Of a stretch of DNA of 64,000 bases, positions 26,502-35,368 are shown piece after piece; positions within the stretch are counted from its first letter, which is position 1, and every line of letters begins with the position of its first letter. Origin of the DNA: JAISFI01 sp031552335 (GTDB lineage: Bacteria > Bacteroidota > Bacteroidia > Bacteroidales > Azobacteroidaceae). The stretch lies in contig JAVBMQ010000008.1 of NCBI GenBank assembly GCA_031552335.1, forward strand, positions 17,226-81,225, given 5' to 3'. The notes under the pieces are model-generated. The model did not search any database, had not been told where the DNA came from, and worked only from the letters and a program-made list of their open reading frames with translations. A program made the position numbers and the translations under genes.

Positions 26502-27716
26502 ATGGATCGAAGAAATTTTTTAACCTATGCCACTACAGTAGGTTTAACTACCGCGTTTTCCGGTGCATTGTCTTTTGCAGGTAAAACGATGGACAAATTA
26601 GGTGTTAATCAGAATGCTTCTGATGAGTTGTCATATCATACATTAGAAAGTATCAAGTTTACTTCCGTGAAACTGACTTATCCTCGTTTAGTCGGAAAAA
26701 ATGCGGTCAGGGGAGTTCATGGATATGGCCCTGATCCCATCATCATTTGTACCCTGACTACCAATAAAGGAGCGTCAGGAATCGGTATGCCGAGAGGTTC
26801 ACAGAAAAGAGCAGAAGAAATTTTTGCTCAGCTGAAAGGGAAGAAAATATCCGAACTCTTTGCTCCGGAAAGCGGAGTAACAGATGCCGCTCAAATGTTT
26901 GATATTCCATTGCACGATCTTGCAGGCGTTATCCTGAAGAAACCTGTTTATCAACTTCTTGGAAGCGAATATCCGATCACAACCAAGTGTTATAGTGGGA
27001 TGATTTACATGGATGATCTGGACAAGGATAAACAAAGTGGATTTGATAAAATTATCGAAGAATGTCAGTATGACTATAAAAGAGGATATCGCCAGTTGAA
27101 ACTGAAAATCGGAAGGGGACACAAATGGATGTCTCCTGAAGAAGGTTTGAGAAGGGATGTCGAAATCACCCAATTGGTTCATCGTCATTTCCCGGATGTT
27201 GAGATCATGATCGATGCTAATGATTCTTATTCAGTCAAAGATTTTATCCGTTATCTGGAACAAATAGATAATATTCCGATCTGGTGGATTGAAGAACCTT
27301 TCAGGGAAACAATTGAAGATTTTACTATCCTCCGGAAATGGCTGGATGATAACCGGAGGCGCAATACCTTGCTTGCAGACGGAGAATATAATGCGGATCT
27401 TAATCTGGCCTTGGAAATGAGCAGGAAAGGCTTATTTGATGTTTATTTGGTTGACATCATGGGCTATGGTTTCACCAACTGGCGCAAACTGATGCCCAAA
27501 CTAAAAGAAAACGGTTTGCTTGCATCTCCTCACAATTGGGGTGACCAGATAAAGACAATCTACACGGCTCATTTGGCTGCAGGATTGGGTAATGTAGCTA
27601 CGAATGAAGGGGTTACCTGCTTTTCCAGTGATATTGATTTTGGCCTTGGCAGGCTGGAAAATGGATTTTATTTCCCGTCTGATGCTCCTGGTTTTGGAAT
27701 GACATTGTTGAAGTAA
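26502..27716 (+). CDS. Enolase-superfamily (mandelate racemase type) protein with Tat signal
   Basis: A 404-residue predicted sugar-acid dehydratase or racemase. Residues 1-~27 contain a twin-arginine motif (DRRNFL) and a hydrophobic stretch, so the folded enzyme is probably exported to the periplasm by Tat. Catalytic features of the mandelate racemase subgroup are visible: KxK at Lys200/Lys202 (LKLKIGRG), metal ligands in MIDAND, WIEEPF and ADGEYN, and His344 in SPHNWGDQ. Members of this group take a proton from C2 of aldonic or uronic acids. Placement behind two SusCD pairs suggests it processes an acidic sugar released from the imported polysaccharide. The exact substrate cannot be read from the sequence. 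Confidence 0.85.
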   Translation: MDRRNFLTYATTVGLTTAFSGALSFAGKTMDKLGVNQNASDELSYHTLESIKFTSVKLTYPRLVGKNAVRGVHGYGPDPIIICTLTTNKGASGIGMPRGSQKRAEEIFAQLKGKKISELFAPESGVTDAAQMFDIPLHDLAGVILKKPVYQLLGSEYPITTKCYSGMIYMDDLDKDKQSGFDKIIEECQYDYKRGYRQLKLKIGRGHKWMSPEEGLRRDVEITQLVHRHFPDVEIMIDANDSYSVKDFIRYLEQIDNIPIWWIEEPFRETIEDFTILRKWLDDNRRRNTLLADGEYNADLNLALEMSRKGLFDVYLVDIMGYGFTNWRKLMPKLKENGLLASPHNWGDQIKTIYTAHLAAGLGNVATNEGVTCFSSDIDFGLGRLENGFYFPSDAPGFGMTLLK

Positions 27717-27735
27717 AATGCTTATTCATATGTTC

Positions 27736-27945
27736 TCCTATAAGGCCGAAGGCCTTTAGGCAATAGCATAGGCCAACGGCCTATGAGAGAAATGTTCATA
27801 ACCTCATTATTCGCACTGAAAGGGCATTAGCAATAGGGAATAATTTATCCGCTAATGCCCTTTCAGGGCGAAATTGTTTTGTTTCCTATTTAATAGGGCG
27901 TTGTGCCCTATCCTGATGCTTAAGGGCCTTCGGCCTTAGAAGGAA
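27736..27945. repeat. Palindrome-rich intergenic element, family C (copy 2)
   Basis: This element lies between the convergent enolase-superfamily and GH27 genes. The outer parts are inverted (aaggccgaaggccttt at 27742, mirrored by aagggccttcggcctta near 27921-27938). The centre is a perfect 16-bp inverted repeat (27816-27831 with 27851-27866, core gaaagggcattagc). The left 34 bp match 7691-7723 closely. It may serve as a bidirectional terminator. Confidence 0.75.
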
Positions 27946-27999
27946 CTGAGAATAATCATTTTAAGTAAATTATTCCTGAATATTCTAAATTGAATCTTT

Positions 28000-30534
28000 T
28001 TATATTAACGTCTTCAAAATAGATACATCTTTTTCTCCTTTAGATTTAACATTGATTATCAACAATCCCTTTTGTTGAAGAAGAACAGTATCCGAAAAAG
28101 CATTGAAGCGGGAAAGCAGTTTTCCTTCCGGATTGTAAATCAGGATTTCACTTCCTGGGATTACATTTTTCAGATAATGACTATTTCCTATCTGAATGAC
28201 AGAAACGGTTTGTTTTTGCTGTTTATCTGTTTTTTCAATAGAGGAACCTTCTTCCGGAGAAAGACGATATAATCCGGCTCCATGATATGGGATATCCGTA
28301 GCAAACTCATTTCCTGAAAATGTTCCGAGATCCTTTTTCTTCCACATATCCCTGACTTTTACCGGGCCCTCAAAGCCTAAAGCAGTCAGATCGACCGGGA
28401 CTGTACGTACTTCATTATTTACAGAAGGATCTTCTGTAAATACCATAAATTCTATGGTTACTCCATTGGGGGCACTCAATACTTCATCATCAAATCCGCA
28501 TAAGGCAGTGAATTTGGTATAGCCTGCGGGTAAGTTGTATTCTATGATGGAATATGCATTTACTCCGATACCATTGGTATAGGTAGTTCCGTTTACTTTC
28601 AATGCATTACCATCGAGGCTCTTATTTTTCATCACTGATCCGTAACCACTTGTTGTCTGCACCCAACTCAGGCTGGTTAGCAATGTATTGGTTCCATCAG
28701 GTTTTGAGATCGTCGGATTGATCCAGTCTCCATGATCATAATTGAAATTGTCTCCGGCATCTGTTACCACGAGGTATAGTTTTTTTGCATCAGTTATATC
28801 AGCTTCGAGGTTGACACCTTCTCTCTGGATGTTGCGGCTGATCTTGCCGGAATTAGCAATTGCCCTGTCCGGATTGACTTTACGCAAGGTAGGATCTGTA
28901 TTAAAGACAAAGAATTCTACAGTAGCTCCTCCGGTTTGATCTGTACCTCCCTGGTCTAAACCGGCAAATGTTTTAAATCCGGTATAGCCTTCCGGGATGA
29001 TGTAGTGAATAACCGATTGGGAATGTGTACCGATACCGGTGGTAAATGTCTTGTTTAAGATTCTCAGGGAATTTCCGGAAATACTTTTATTTTTAGTTAC
29101 CGTTCCCCAACCGGAGCTTGCACTTTCCCAATTCAGGTCGGTCAGCCGGAGAGTATCTCCGGATTCATTATAAACAACTGGAGAAATCCAGTCTGCATGG
29201 TCATTATCAAAGTTATCGCCGCCATCACTTACTATCAGATACAGATTTTTTGTGTTTTCGGGGAGAGAAATTTCTATGTCTACTCCGTAGTTATCGGTCA
29301 ACCGGGAAATTAATCCACTGCGATATAAAGCCTTTTCAGGTCTGATAAATCCGTTATCACCCGTAAAAAATAATGCTAAAAATTTGTCTTTACTATCAGC
29401 GTCATCTGCTGTCCAGGCAATCACTTCATTTTGATTATACCACTGTTTGTTGTTGTACGAATTTTTATGCATATATAAAACTTCTTCATTCGTCAGAAGA
29501 GAATTTGTAAAAGCATCATTATTGGGAAGATTTCCTCCAAACATCAAGGGTGATTTGAAGATGGTAAACAGAGACATCAGGGAGTATTGTTCCGGCTGGG
29601 TGAATTTTGTCATCCGGCTGTTGTTGCGCAAATCTATACGTCCGAGAGGAAGCATATCTGCGTCCGGCCAGGCTCCCGGATAAATGTAAGGCGCCCATTT
29701 GTTGCATACCTCAAACTGATAAGCCAATTGGTCCCAGTTGTCCCAGAAATCATCTACCGTACGCCACATATTGGCATGACCTCTGGCATGTTCTGCTTTG
29801 TCTACAGGCGTTTCTCCGGGCGACATACTTAACACAATCGGGCGACCGGTTTTGTCTATTGCATTACGTATCAATTCAATTTCTTCCTGATGATACGGAC
29901 GGGAAAGGTCGTCTATCTTGATAAAATCCACCTCCCAGGAAGCATAGAGTTCGAATATGGAGTTATAATATTCCTGGGCACCAGACTTGTTTGCCAGGAT
30001 TGTGTAATTATCTTTTAACCAGGTACATTGTAAATTTGTTGAATAAATATCTGCCGCCGTTATTCCGGTAGTCCCTTTGATCGGAAGTTTCTTTTGAACA
30101 GCTTCTTTGGGAATACCGCGCATGATATGGATTCCGAATTTTAAACCTTTTCCGTGAATATAATCAGCCAGAGGTTTAAATCCGGCGCCTCCTGCGGAGG
30201 AAGGAAAACGATTGGTTGCAGGCACATATCTTCCGTATTCATCGATACAATAAATAGGATTTGTCTGGTTATAATAAAAACCGGTTTGATTTTCAACAAA
30301 CCAACGGATGTCAACGACTATATATTCCCAACCATATTCTTTCAGGTGAGTAGCCATATAGTCAACATTGGCTTTTACCTCCGATTCTACGACTGCAGGA
30401 CCATAACAATCCCAGCTGGTCCAACCCATTGGAGGAGTTAATGCCCATTGATGAAAATCAGGGCCTTTATCTGTCTGCGCATAAATATAACAACTGAATA
30501 TAATTGCCAGACAGGAGAGGATTGCTTTTTTCAT
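28000..30534 (-). CDS. GH27 alpha-galactosidase-type enzyme with two NPCBM modules and a putative sorting tail
   Basis: An 844-residue exported GH27 enzyme (signal peptide 1-19, ending YAQ). The (beta/alpha)8 barrel starts at PPMGWTSWDCYGP. The nucleophile is Asp208 in FIKIDD, and the acid/base is probably in the VDDFWDNWD segment. Two NPCBM-type galactose-binding modules (~425-560 and ~575-705; each ends with DGGDNF/DAGDNF and HxDWI repeats) appear inserted before the GH27 C-terminal beta domain (PVDLTALGFEGPVKVRDMW). The last ~75 residues (EILIYNPEGKLLSRF ... DVSILKTLI) look like a T9SS-type sorting domain. GH27 members cleave alpha-galactosides, or beta-L-arabinopyranosides in some cases, both plausible for pectin side chains. 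Confidence 0.88.
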   Translation of the reverse strand: MKKAILSCLAIIFSCYIYAQTDKGPDFHQWALTPPMGWTSWDCYGPAVVESEVKANVDYMATHLKEYGWEYIVVDIRWFVENQTGFYYNQTNPIYCIDEYGRYVPATNRFPSSAGGAGFKPLADYIHGKGLKFGIHIMRGIPKEAVQKKLPIKGTTGITAADIYSTNLQCTWLKDNYTILANKSGAQEYYNSIFELYASWEVDFIKIDDLSRPYHQEEIELIRNAIDKTGRPIVLSMSPGETPVDKAEHARGHANMWRTVDDFWDNWDQLAYQFEVCNKWAPYIYPGAWPDADMLPLGRIDLRNNSRMTKFTQPEQYSLMSLFTIFKSPLMFGGNLPNNDAFTNSLLTNEEVLYMHKNSYNNKQWYNQNEVIAWTADDADSKDKFLALFFTGDNGFIRPEKALYRSGLISRLTDNYGVDIEISLPENTKNLYLIVSDGGDNFDNDHADWISPVVYNESGDTLRLTDLNWESASSGWGTVTKNKSISGNSLRILNKTFTTGIGTHSQSVIHYIIPEGYTGFKTFAGLDQGGTDQTGGATVEFFVFNTDPTLRKVNPDRAIANSGKISRNIQREGVNLEADITDAKKLYLVVTDAGDNFNYDHGDWINPTISKPDGTNTLLTSLSWVQTTSGYGSVMKNKSLDGNALKVNGTTYTNGIGVNAYSIIEYNLPAGYTKFTALCGFDDEVLSAPNGVTIEFMVFTEDPSVNNEVRTVPVDLTALGFEGPVKVRDMWKKKDLGTFSGNEFATDIPYHGAGLYRLSPEEGSSIEKTDKQQKQTVSVIQIGNSHYLKNVIPGSEILIYNPEGKLLSRFNAFSDTVLLQQKGLLIINVKSKGEKDVSILKTLI

Positions 30535-30563
30535 ATAAGATTAAATTAAAGATTATTGTTGGA

Positions 30564-30571
30564 CAAATGTA
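30564..30571 (-). promoter_or_regulatory. -7 box upstream of the GH27 gene
   Basis: The minus strand reads TACATTTG, a perfect TAnnTTTG, 30 bp before the ATG at 30534. No -33 TTTG at the usual spacing. Confidence 0.45.
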
Positions 30572-30645
30572 ATACTTTTTGGGTTAAGAATTAAGAGTTT
30601 AAGAGATAAATTCTGAACCGGGTATAAGCGTTGTTATAATCATTT

Positions 30646-30748
30646 GGCGTAAACGTTCGGCGTAGTCTGTGACTACGTCGTTGCTGTAAGCAACGCAAAG
30701 CGTCATTGTAATTAGACGTAGTCACAGACTACGCCGAACGCTTACGCC
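30646..30748. repeat. Palindromic element, family A (copy 1)
   Basis: A 34-bp inverted repeat (30646-30679 with 30715-30748) matches at 33 of 34 positions, with a 35-nt spacer that itself holds a small gttgct/agcaac hairpin. The left arm is identical over 34 bp to 37867-37900. It lies between the GNAT gene stop and the GH27 start on the minus strand. Confidence 0.88.
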
Positions 30749-30817
30749 AGATTCCAAAAACAATAACACTTAATTAAAAAGTTAAACCCCTAAATAGATT
30801 CCCTGAATAATACTATT

Positions 30818-31306
30818 TCAGATTATCTTCTGCCAATGCCCCACGTCTTGCCATTGGTCAAATTTCCAACCGATTTCTTTCATGTAAGAAATTTGTTTGA
30901 ATCCGAATTTTTCGTGTAACCGGACACTTCCTTCATTTGGAAGGGTAATACCTGAAATCAATACATGAATTTTACTTTTATCTATGTGCATCAAAAGGTG
31001 TTCAAACAATTGTGTCCCATAACCTTTCCCTGTTTCATCCTTATCAAAATAGATGCTTACTTCAGCAGTGCTGTCATATGCATGACGGCTATTCCAGGTA
31101 TGAGTATAATAATATCCGATTATTTTATTGTCGTTCTCTCCAACATAAAAAGGATGTCCCGAATGAATAATATCATTGATCCGTTGTTTCATTTCAGTTT
31201 CTGAGACAGGTACAGTTTCGAAAGTTACAGCCGTATTTTCAATATAATAGTTGTAAATATTACAAATAGCCTGGGCATCATCTGATGTTGCTTTTCTTAT
31301 ATTCAT
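30818..31306 (-). CDS. GNAT family N-acetyltransferase (phosphinothricin-acetyltransferase-like)
   Basis: A 162-residue cytoplasmic acetyltransferase of the GNAT fold, complete in length. N-terminal NIRKATSDDAQAICNIYNYYIENTAVTFE is typical of the Pat/Bar/YncA branch. The acetyl-CoA pyrophosphate loop is TGKGYGTQLF, and the C-terminal GFKQISYMKEIGWKFDQWQDV matches the family pattern. These enzymes acetylate small amines such as phosphinothricin, methionine sulfoximine or other amino-acid analogues; the natural substrate here is unknown. It starts 23 bp after the methyltransferase stop, so it is likely the second gene of a two-gene unit unrelated to glycan use. Confidence 0.85.
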   Translation of the reverse strand: MNIRKATSDDAQAICNIYNYYIENTAVTFETVPVSETEMKQRINDIIHSGHPFYVGENDNKIIGYYYTHTWNSRHAYDSTAEVSIYFDKDETGKGYGTQLFEHLLMHIDKSKIHVLISGITLPNEGSVRLHEKFGFKQISYMKEIGWKFDQWQDVGHWQKII

Positions 31307-31329
31307 TCTCAGGTACTTTAACTAGAGTT

Positions 31330-32325
31330 TTATCGTTCTTTCTTTATTATTAATAAAATGAGTGGCGCAAACATCATTCCCGTTTTGCCGGAATATCGAA
31401 TAAGGAAATTCATTATTCTGGCAATCCAGGATGAGATAAAGTTGTTTCTGTTATCATTATAAAAACCACTCTTAAAAGCGACGCAGAAGTGGTTTTTCTT
31501 TAAAATTGTCCGGTATTGTTTTAAAGAAAGGATCCTTTCCGACCAATTTCCGGTTGCAGGGTCACAGGTATTATATTGATCAATTTCTACAATAGCATGC
31601 TTCCCTGTCTTAATATATCTGTCCATATACTGAATGATATCTTTGTATATCAACCCTCTGGTCTTTGTCGCTATCTCGTCTATTTCAGGAGGTGATATTT
31701 CCGGATATTTTTCCTGTAAAAATTTCTTTCTTTCGGTAAAATAAACTGTTCTATCTTCCTTTATCATGTCTTTCCTGAGTCTTTTAGATTTCAGGAAATT
31801 GAGCGGATTAGATCCTGTTGTAAAAACCATTGAGATATCAGCATTCAAGGCATATAAATCAGCAAAAAAAGTATCTAAATTATATACATGTTCTATTAAA
31901 TCTGTAGATATCAGATAGGGAGGGATGATATTGTTTGCTTTGCAAAATGATAACAATTCAGGGGATGAACCTTCTATGATAATGTCAGGTCCGAATCCGG
32001 TTTTCTCTTTCAAAAGGGTAACCGTTTTTACAGATAACGGATTTAGATCACAGTATATTACATTCAATCCCAGCTTTTTAAGGAAAAGACTCAGGAAACC
32101 GTGGCCACCACCAAAATCAATAATATAACCTTCTGGAACTTCTTGAGAAATTAAATAGCTCAATGAGTTTTCATATATTTTGAAATAAAAATCAATATGA
32201 AGAAGTATACGATTGATATAATTTAAATTATACTCACTGATATCCAATTGAGAATAATCAATTTTCCGGATAGCGGAAATTGTGTCCCCCATGGCATTTT
32301 TGAAATGCTCTTTTTTTACAAACAT
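31330..32325 (-). CDS. Class I SAM-dependent methyltransferase
   Basis: A 331-residue cytoplasmic protein with a Rossmann-type methyltransferase core. Motif I is visible as YIIDFGGGHGFLSL, followed by the acidic end of strand 2 (IYCDLNPLS) and a post-II region (LISTDLIEHVYNLD). Before the core there are ~85 residues of helical sequence, and after it an extended C-terminal half with no recognised motif. The substrate is not evident; the layout resembles methyltransferases of lipid, quinone or polysaccharide pathways. A -7 box lies 28 bp upstream, making it the first gene of the unit with the GNAT gene. Confidence 0.78.
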   Translation of the reverse strand: MFVKKEHFKNAMGDTISAIRKIDYSQLDISEYNLNYINRILLHIDFYFKIYENSLSYLISQEVPEGYIIDFGGGHGFLSLFLKKLGLNVIYCDLNPLSVKTVTLLKEKTGFGPDIIIEGSSPELLSFCKANNIIPPYLISTDLIEHVYNLDTFFADLYALNADISMVFTTGSNPLNFLKSKRLRKDMIKEDRTVYFTERKKFLQEKYPEISPPEIDEIATKTRGLIYKDIIQYMDRYIKTGKHAIVEIDQYNTCDPATGNWSERILSLKQYRTILKKNHFCVAFKSGFYNDNRNNFISSWIARIMNFLIRYSGKTGMMFAPLILLIIKKER

Positions 32326-32352
32326 GATTTATCCATTTTTATTCCTGTCTGA

Positions 32353-32360
32353 CAAAAATA
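32353..32360 (-). promoter_or_regulatory. -7 box upstream of the methyltransferase gene
   Basis: The minus strand reads TATTTTTG (TAnnTTTG), 28 bp before the ATG at 32325; predicted leader about 20 nt. Confidence 0.45.
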
Positions 32361-32424
32361 AGTCTTTTTATCCAGAATTACATCAGAATATACCTTCAAT
32401 ATACACGAGGGTTATCAAAAGTCA

Positions 32425-34770
32425 TTAAGCCACGAATTTCACTACTACCTCTTTACCGCTATAAGAAATAATCTTGTCAAATCTGGTAGTCTCAGTATCT
32501 CCCGCAGACTTTCCCGATTCCATCATTACAATCCGGAATTTCCGGTTCTTCAACATCCCCGGAAAATCTCCTTTTCTGTTACCAATGGTAAGGGTCTTCG
32601 AAGATTCATTCCAACTAAGCGGAATCTCCGAAAATCGGCCATTTTCGTAATTATAATTATCAAATTCGTCTTCATACAATACAAATTGACCATCAGCTCC
32701 CGGATATATTCTCAACTCTAGCTCTTTCCAGTTTTTTTCTGAAGAATATTGTACTTTAGGTCCCCAGGGAAGGATAGTTCCGGCTTTGATATATATAGGC
32801 ATAATATCTTTAGGAACGTCTCTGTCAACAGATTGTCCTCCGGTAAGTTTGTTGTTTGTCCAGAAATCATACCAATCACTGCCTTTGGGAAGATAAACCT
32901 TCCAACTTTTCACATCCGGTTTAGTTACCGGAGCAACCAGGATCGAACGGCCAAATAAAAATTCACTACCCAAATCATGTGTATTTTTATCTGCCGGAAA
33001 ATCCATCACCAAAGCACGCATAAATGTTCCGTTATATTGGCTGACATCCCATGATGTACTGTAGATATAGGGCAATAATCTGTATCTCAGATTGATAAAA
33101 CGTTCGATTCCATCAAAACACCATTCTCCCCGTTCTCCGAAATTCCAGATTTCCCGTGGAACCTCCGTACCATGTGAACGCATCATCGGAGAAAAAGTAC
33201 CGAATTGTAACCAACGTAAATATAACTCCTGATATTCCGGATTCTTGGCACCCCCATTTGCATTCCAGCGACCGGCAAAAAATCCGCCTATATCACTGTT
33301 CCAATTCGGAATACCCATCAGGGTATAATTCAATGCTGCAGGAATTTGTTTCTCAAGCATATCCCAGGTAGATGTAACATCTCCGCTCCATGTATTTGAT
33401 CCGTAACGCTGTTGTCCTATAAATCCCGAGCGGGTAAGGATTACCACACGTTTGTCTTTTGTTTCTGCTTTCTGGTGAGTAGCGATACCAGAATTATGCA
33501 TCAGAGAATACGCATTTTTGACGCTTCTGTAGGAACCTGAATGAGTAGGAAGATTATAATCAGACTCTTTCCTTTCAATATGGTCAGGTTCTGTCGAATC
33601 CAACCACCAACCATCATTTCCTATATAACTGAAGATGCCTTTATTCAAATATTTCCAATAGATATCAAGTGCTTCAGGGTTATATACATCATATGGGCAA
33701 GCTCCGCTTTTTGGGGGCCAGGTAAGGAATTTGATCATCATATTTTTACTATCTAACTCCTTGTATTGTTCGGTTTTCGGACCAAAGCCCGGCCAGGTTA
33801 CAATCAATAATTTTGCATGATTCTTATGAATTTCATCAATCCATTTTTGTGGATTTGGAAAACGTTCTTTATCAAAACTCTGTGAATTCCATGCACTGTC
33901 GGTTTTGTTATATTCCGGCCAATAACGCCAGTCCTGGATCATTACATCTATCGGGATTTGTAAATCCCTGTATTTCTTCAATACATTCAGACTTTCATCT
34001 TGTGTTGTATAGCGTTCTTTACTTTGAAAATATCCGTATGCCCACAATGGGAGCATAGGCGCTTTCCCTGTCAGATCACGCATGCAGGCAATGACTCCAT
34101 CTGCATTCTTTCCATACATGAAATAGTAATCCGCACAATGTCCCAGTCCTTCGAAAGAAAGTTCCTGAGGGTTATCATTGAAATCGGAAATAGAATAATT
34201 GTCCCAATACAAAGCATATCCTTTGATTGACATAAAATAAGGAGAGTATGTAAACATATTCTCGTTTTGCATATGATGCTTTGAATTCCGGCGACTCATA
34301 TGATTGTCCATGATTTGTCCTACGCCATAGATTGCTTCATCTTTATCTAATAAAAAAGCTTCTTTTATAGTATAAGAAGGGGTTCCGGCATCATTTTTAG
34401 GAGTAAATTGTGTTCCATAATCTTTATCCAGCAACAAAGATTCACCTGCCGGATTATAAAAATGAACAGCGCCACTTTTTTTATTCAGTTTTACCTGTAA
34501 TTCAGCACTTTTCATTGTCAGGAAATCCCCATTTTCGGAAAATGTAACAGAAATTTGTTCCGGATTTTTAGTCACAACCAGACTTTTTTTCTCATAAGGT
34601 TTTCCTTCCGGTGTTTTATATATCCGGACGATGGAAGGAGTATAAAATTCAATACTGATATCCATTCCTTGTGTATTCCCTTTAACACCCTGCGGTGTTT
34701 GCTGAAAATATTGGGAAAAAAGTAGTTCTGTAGCAAATAAAGCTACCAATAACAAGATGTTTCTTTTCAT
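32425..34770 (-). CDS. GH31 family alpha-glycosidase, exported
   Basis: A 781-residue enzyme with a signal peptide (1-20, ending LFSQ), an N-terminal galactose-mutarotase-like beta domain (~25-220), the (beta/alpha)8 catalytic barrel (~225-590; MLPLWAYGYFQSKERYTT at its start), and C-terminal beta domains. The catalytic nucleophile is Asp391 in WWLDSTEPD and the acid/base is Asp464 in SGDVTSTWD. WLDSTEPD rather than the WxDMNE of classic alpha-glucosidases points to the alpha-xylosidase / alpha-galactosidase-like branch, but the substrate cannot be fixed. It is divergent from the lipoprotein GH127 gene across a 598-bp spacer and has its own -7 box at 34841. Confidence 0.9.
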   Translation of the reverse strand: MKRNILLLVALFATELLFSQYFQQTPQGVKGNTQGMDISIEFYTPSIVRIYKTPEGKPYEKKSLVVTKNPEQISVTFSENGDFLTMKSAELQVKLNKKSGAVHFYNPAGESLLLDKDYGTQFTPKNDAGTPSYTIKEAFLLDKDEAIYGVGQIMDNHMSRRNSKHHMQNENMFTYSPYFMSIKGYALYWDNYSISDFNDNPQELSFEGLGHCADYYFMYGKNADGVIACMRDLTGKAPMLPLWAYGYFQSKERYTTQDESLNVLKKYRDLQIPIDVMIQDWRYWPEYNKTDSAWNSQSFDKERFPNPQKWIDEIHKNHAKLLIVTWPGFGPKTEQYKELDSKNMMIKFLTWPPKSGACPYDVYNPEALDIYWKYLNKGIFSYIGNDGWWLDSTEPDHIERKESDYNLPTHSGSYRSVKNAYSLMHNSGIATHQKAETKDKRVVILTRSGFIGQQRYGSNTWSGDVTSTWDMLEKQIPAALNYTLMGIPNWNSDIGGFFAGRWNANGGAKNPEYQELYLRWLQFGTFSPMMRSHGTEVPREIWNFGERGEWCFDGIERFINLRYRLLPYIYSTSWDVSQYNGTFMRALVMDFPADKNTHDLGSEFLFGRSILVAPVTKPDVKSWKVYLPKGSDWYDFWTNNKLTGGQSVDRDVPKDIMPIYIKAGTILPWGPKVQYSSEKNWKELELRIYPGADGQFVLYEDEFDNYNYENGRFSEIPLSWNESSKTLTIGNRKGDFPGMLKNRKFRIVMMESGKSAGDTETTRFDKIISYSGKEVVVKFVA

Positions 34771-35368
34771 GATATAGACGATTAGTTTTTTCTATAAATT
34801 AAATCTGTCATGTTACTTGACAAATTCTTTATGCTGATTGCAAATATAGGCAAAGTAATTTAAAATATATGCTTTGTGAAGGATTCTTATGGATGATTTA
34901 TTATATTGTTAATCCAGTAAAATACAATTTGATAAGTGTATATTCTCTTTACAGAGAAGCGATTCCGGAGGAAAGGAATGATAGAGATATTACAAAAACC
35001 TGCAATAAATTAATGTTTGTAAATCTTTCTATTTCTCCATGACAATCATCAATAATAGATTTTACAAGATATCAGGCAAGCGCTCAAAATTCCAAAAATA
35101 TACCACAATACTACAAAATTTAGTACAACTATTTTATAATAAGATGTTTAAGTGTTAAACTATTTTTCTTATTAAAAAAAAAGATAGAATAATTTATTAC
35201 TATTTTGGATTTTATTTGTATGTTGCATCCGTTTATTTTAACGTATTTTGTAACAAGGTTTGAAAGTGAAAAATTAGGAGTTAAAATGAAGGCTTAAGAG
35301 TCGATTGATGCTTCCATCATTGACATAATAACTCTTCATGAAAAACAGAATAAATAAATCATTTTATA
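34771..35368. other. Divergent AT-rich regulatory spacer
   Basis: 598 bp between the divergent GH31 and GH127 genes, without a credible open frame, RNA gene or long repeat. A perfect minus-strand -7 box TATATTTG occupies 34841-34848, about 70 bp before the GH31 start. On the plus side only degenerate TTTG/TATTTTG-like elements are present around 35215-35255. The length leaves room for activator sites, for example of the HTCS, but no palindromic operator is obvious. Confidence 0.5.

Noticed and set aside
30646..30748. Family A palindrome as a tRNA or riboswitch
   Set aside because: It forms a single long hairpin without cloverleaf or aptamer features and occurs twice in different contexts with drifting arms.
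35215..35255. Promoter of the lipoprotein GH127 gene
   Set aside because: Only degenerate boxes (TATTTTG lacking one base) are present; not strong enough to annotate.
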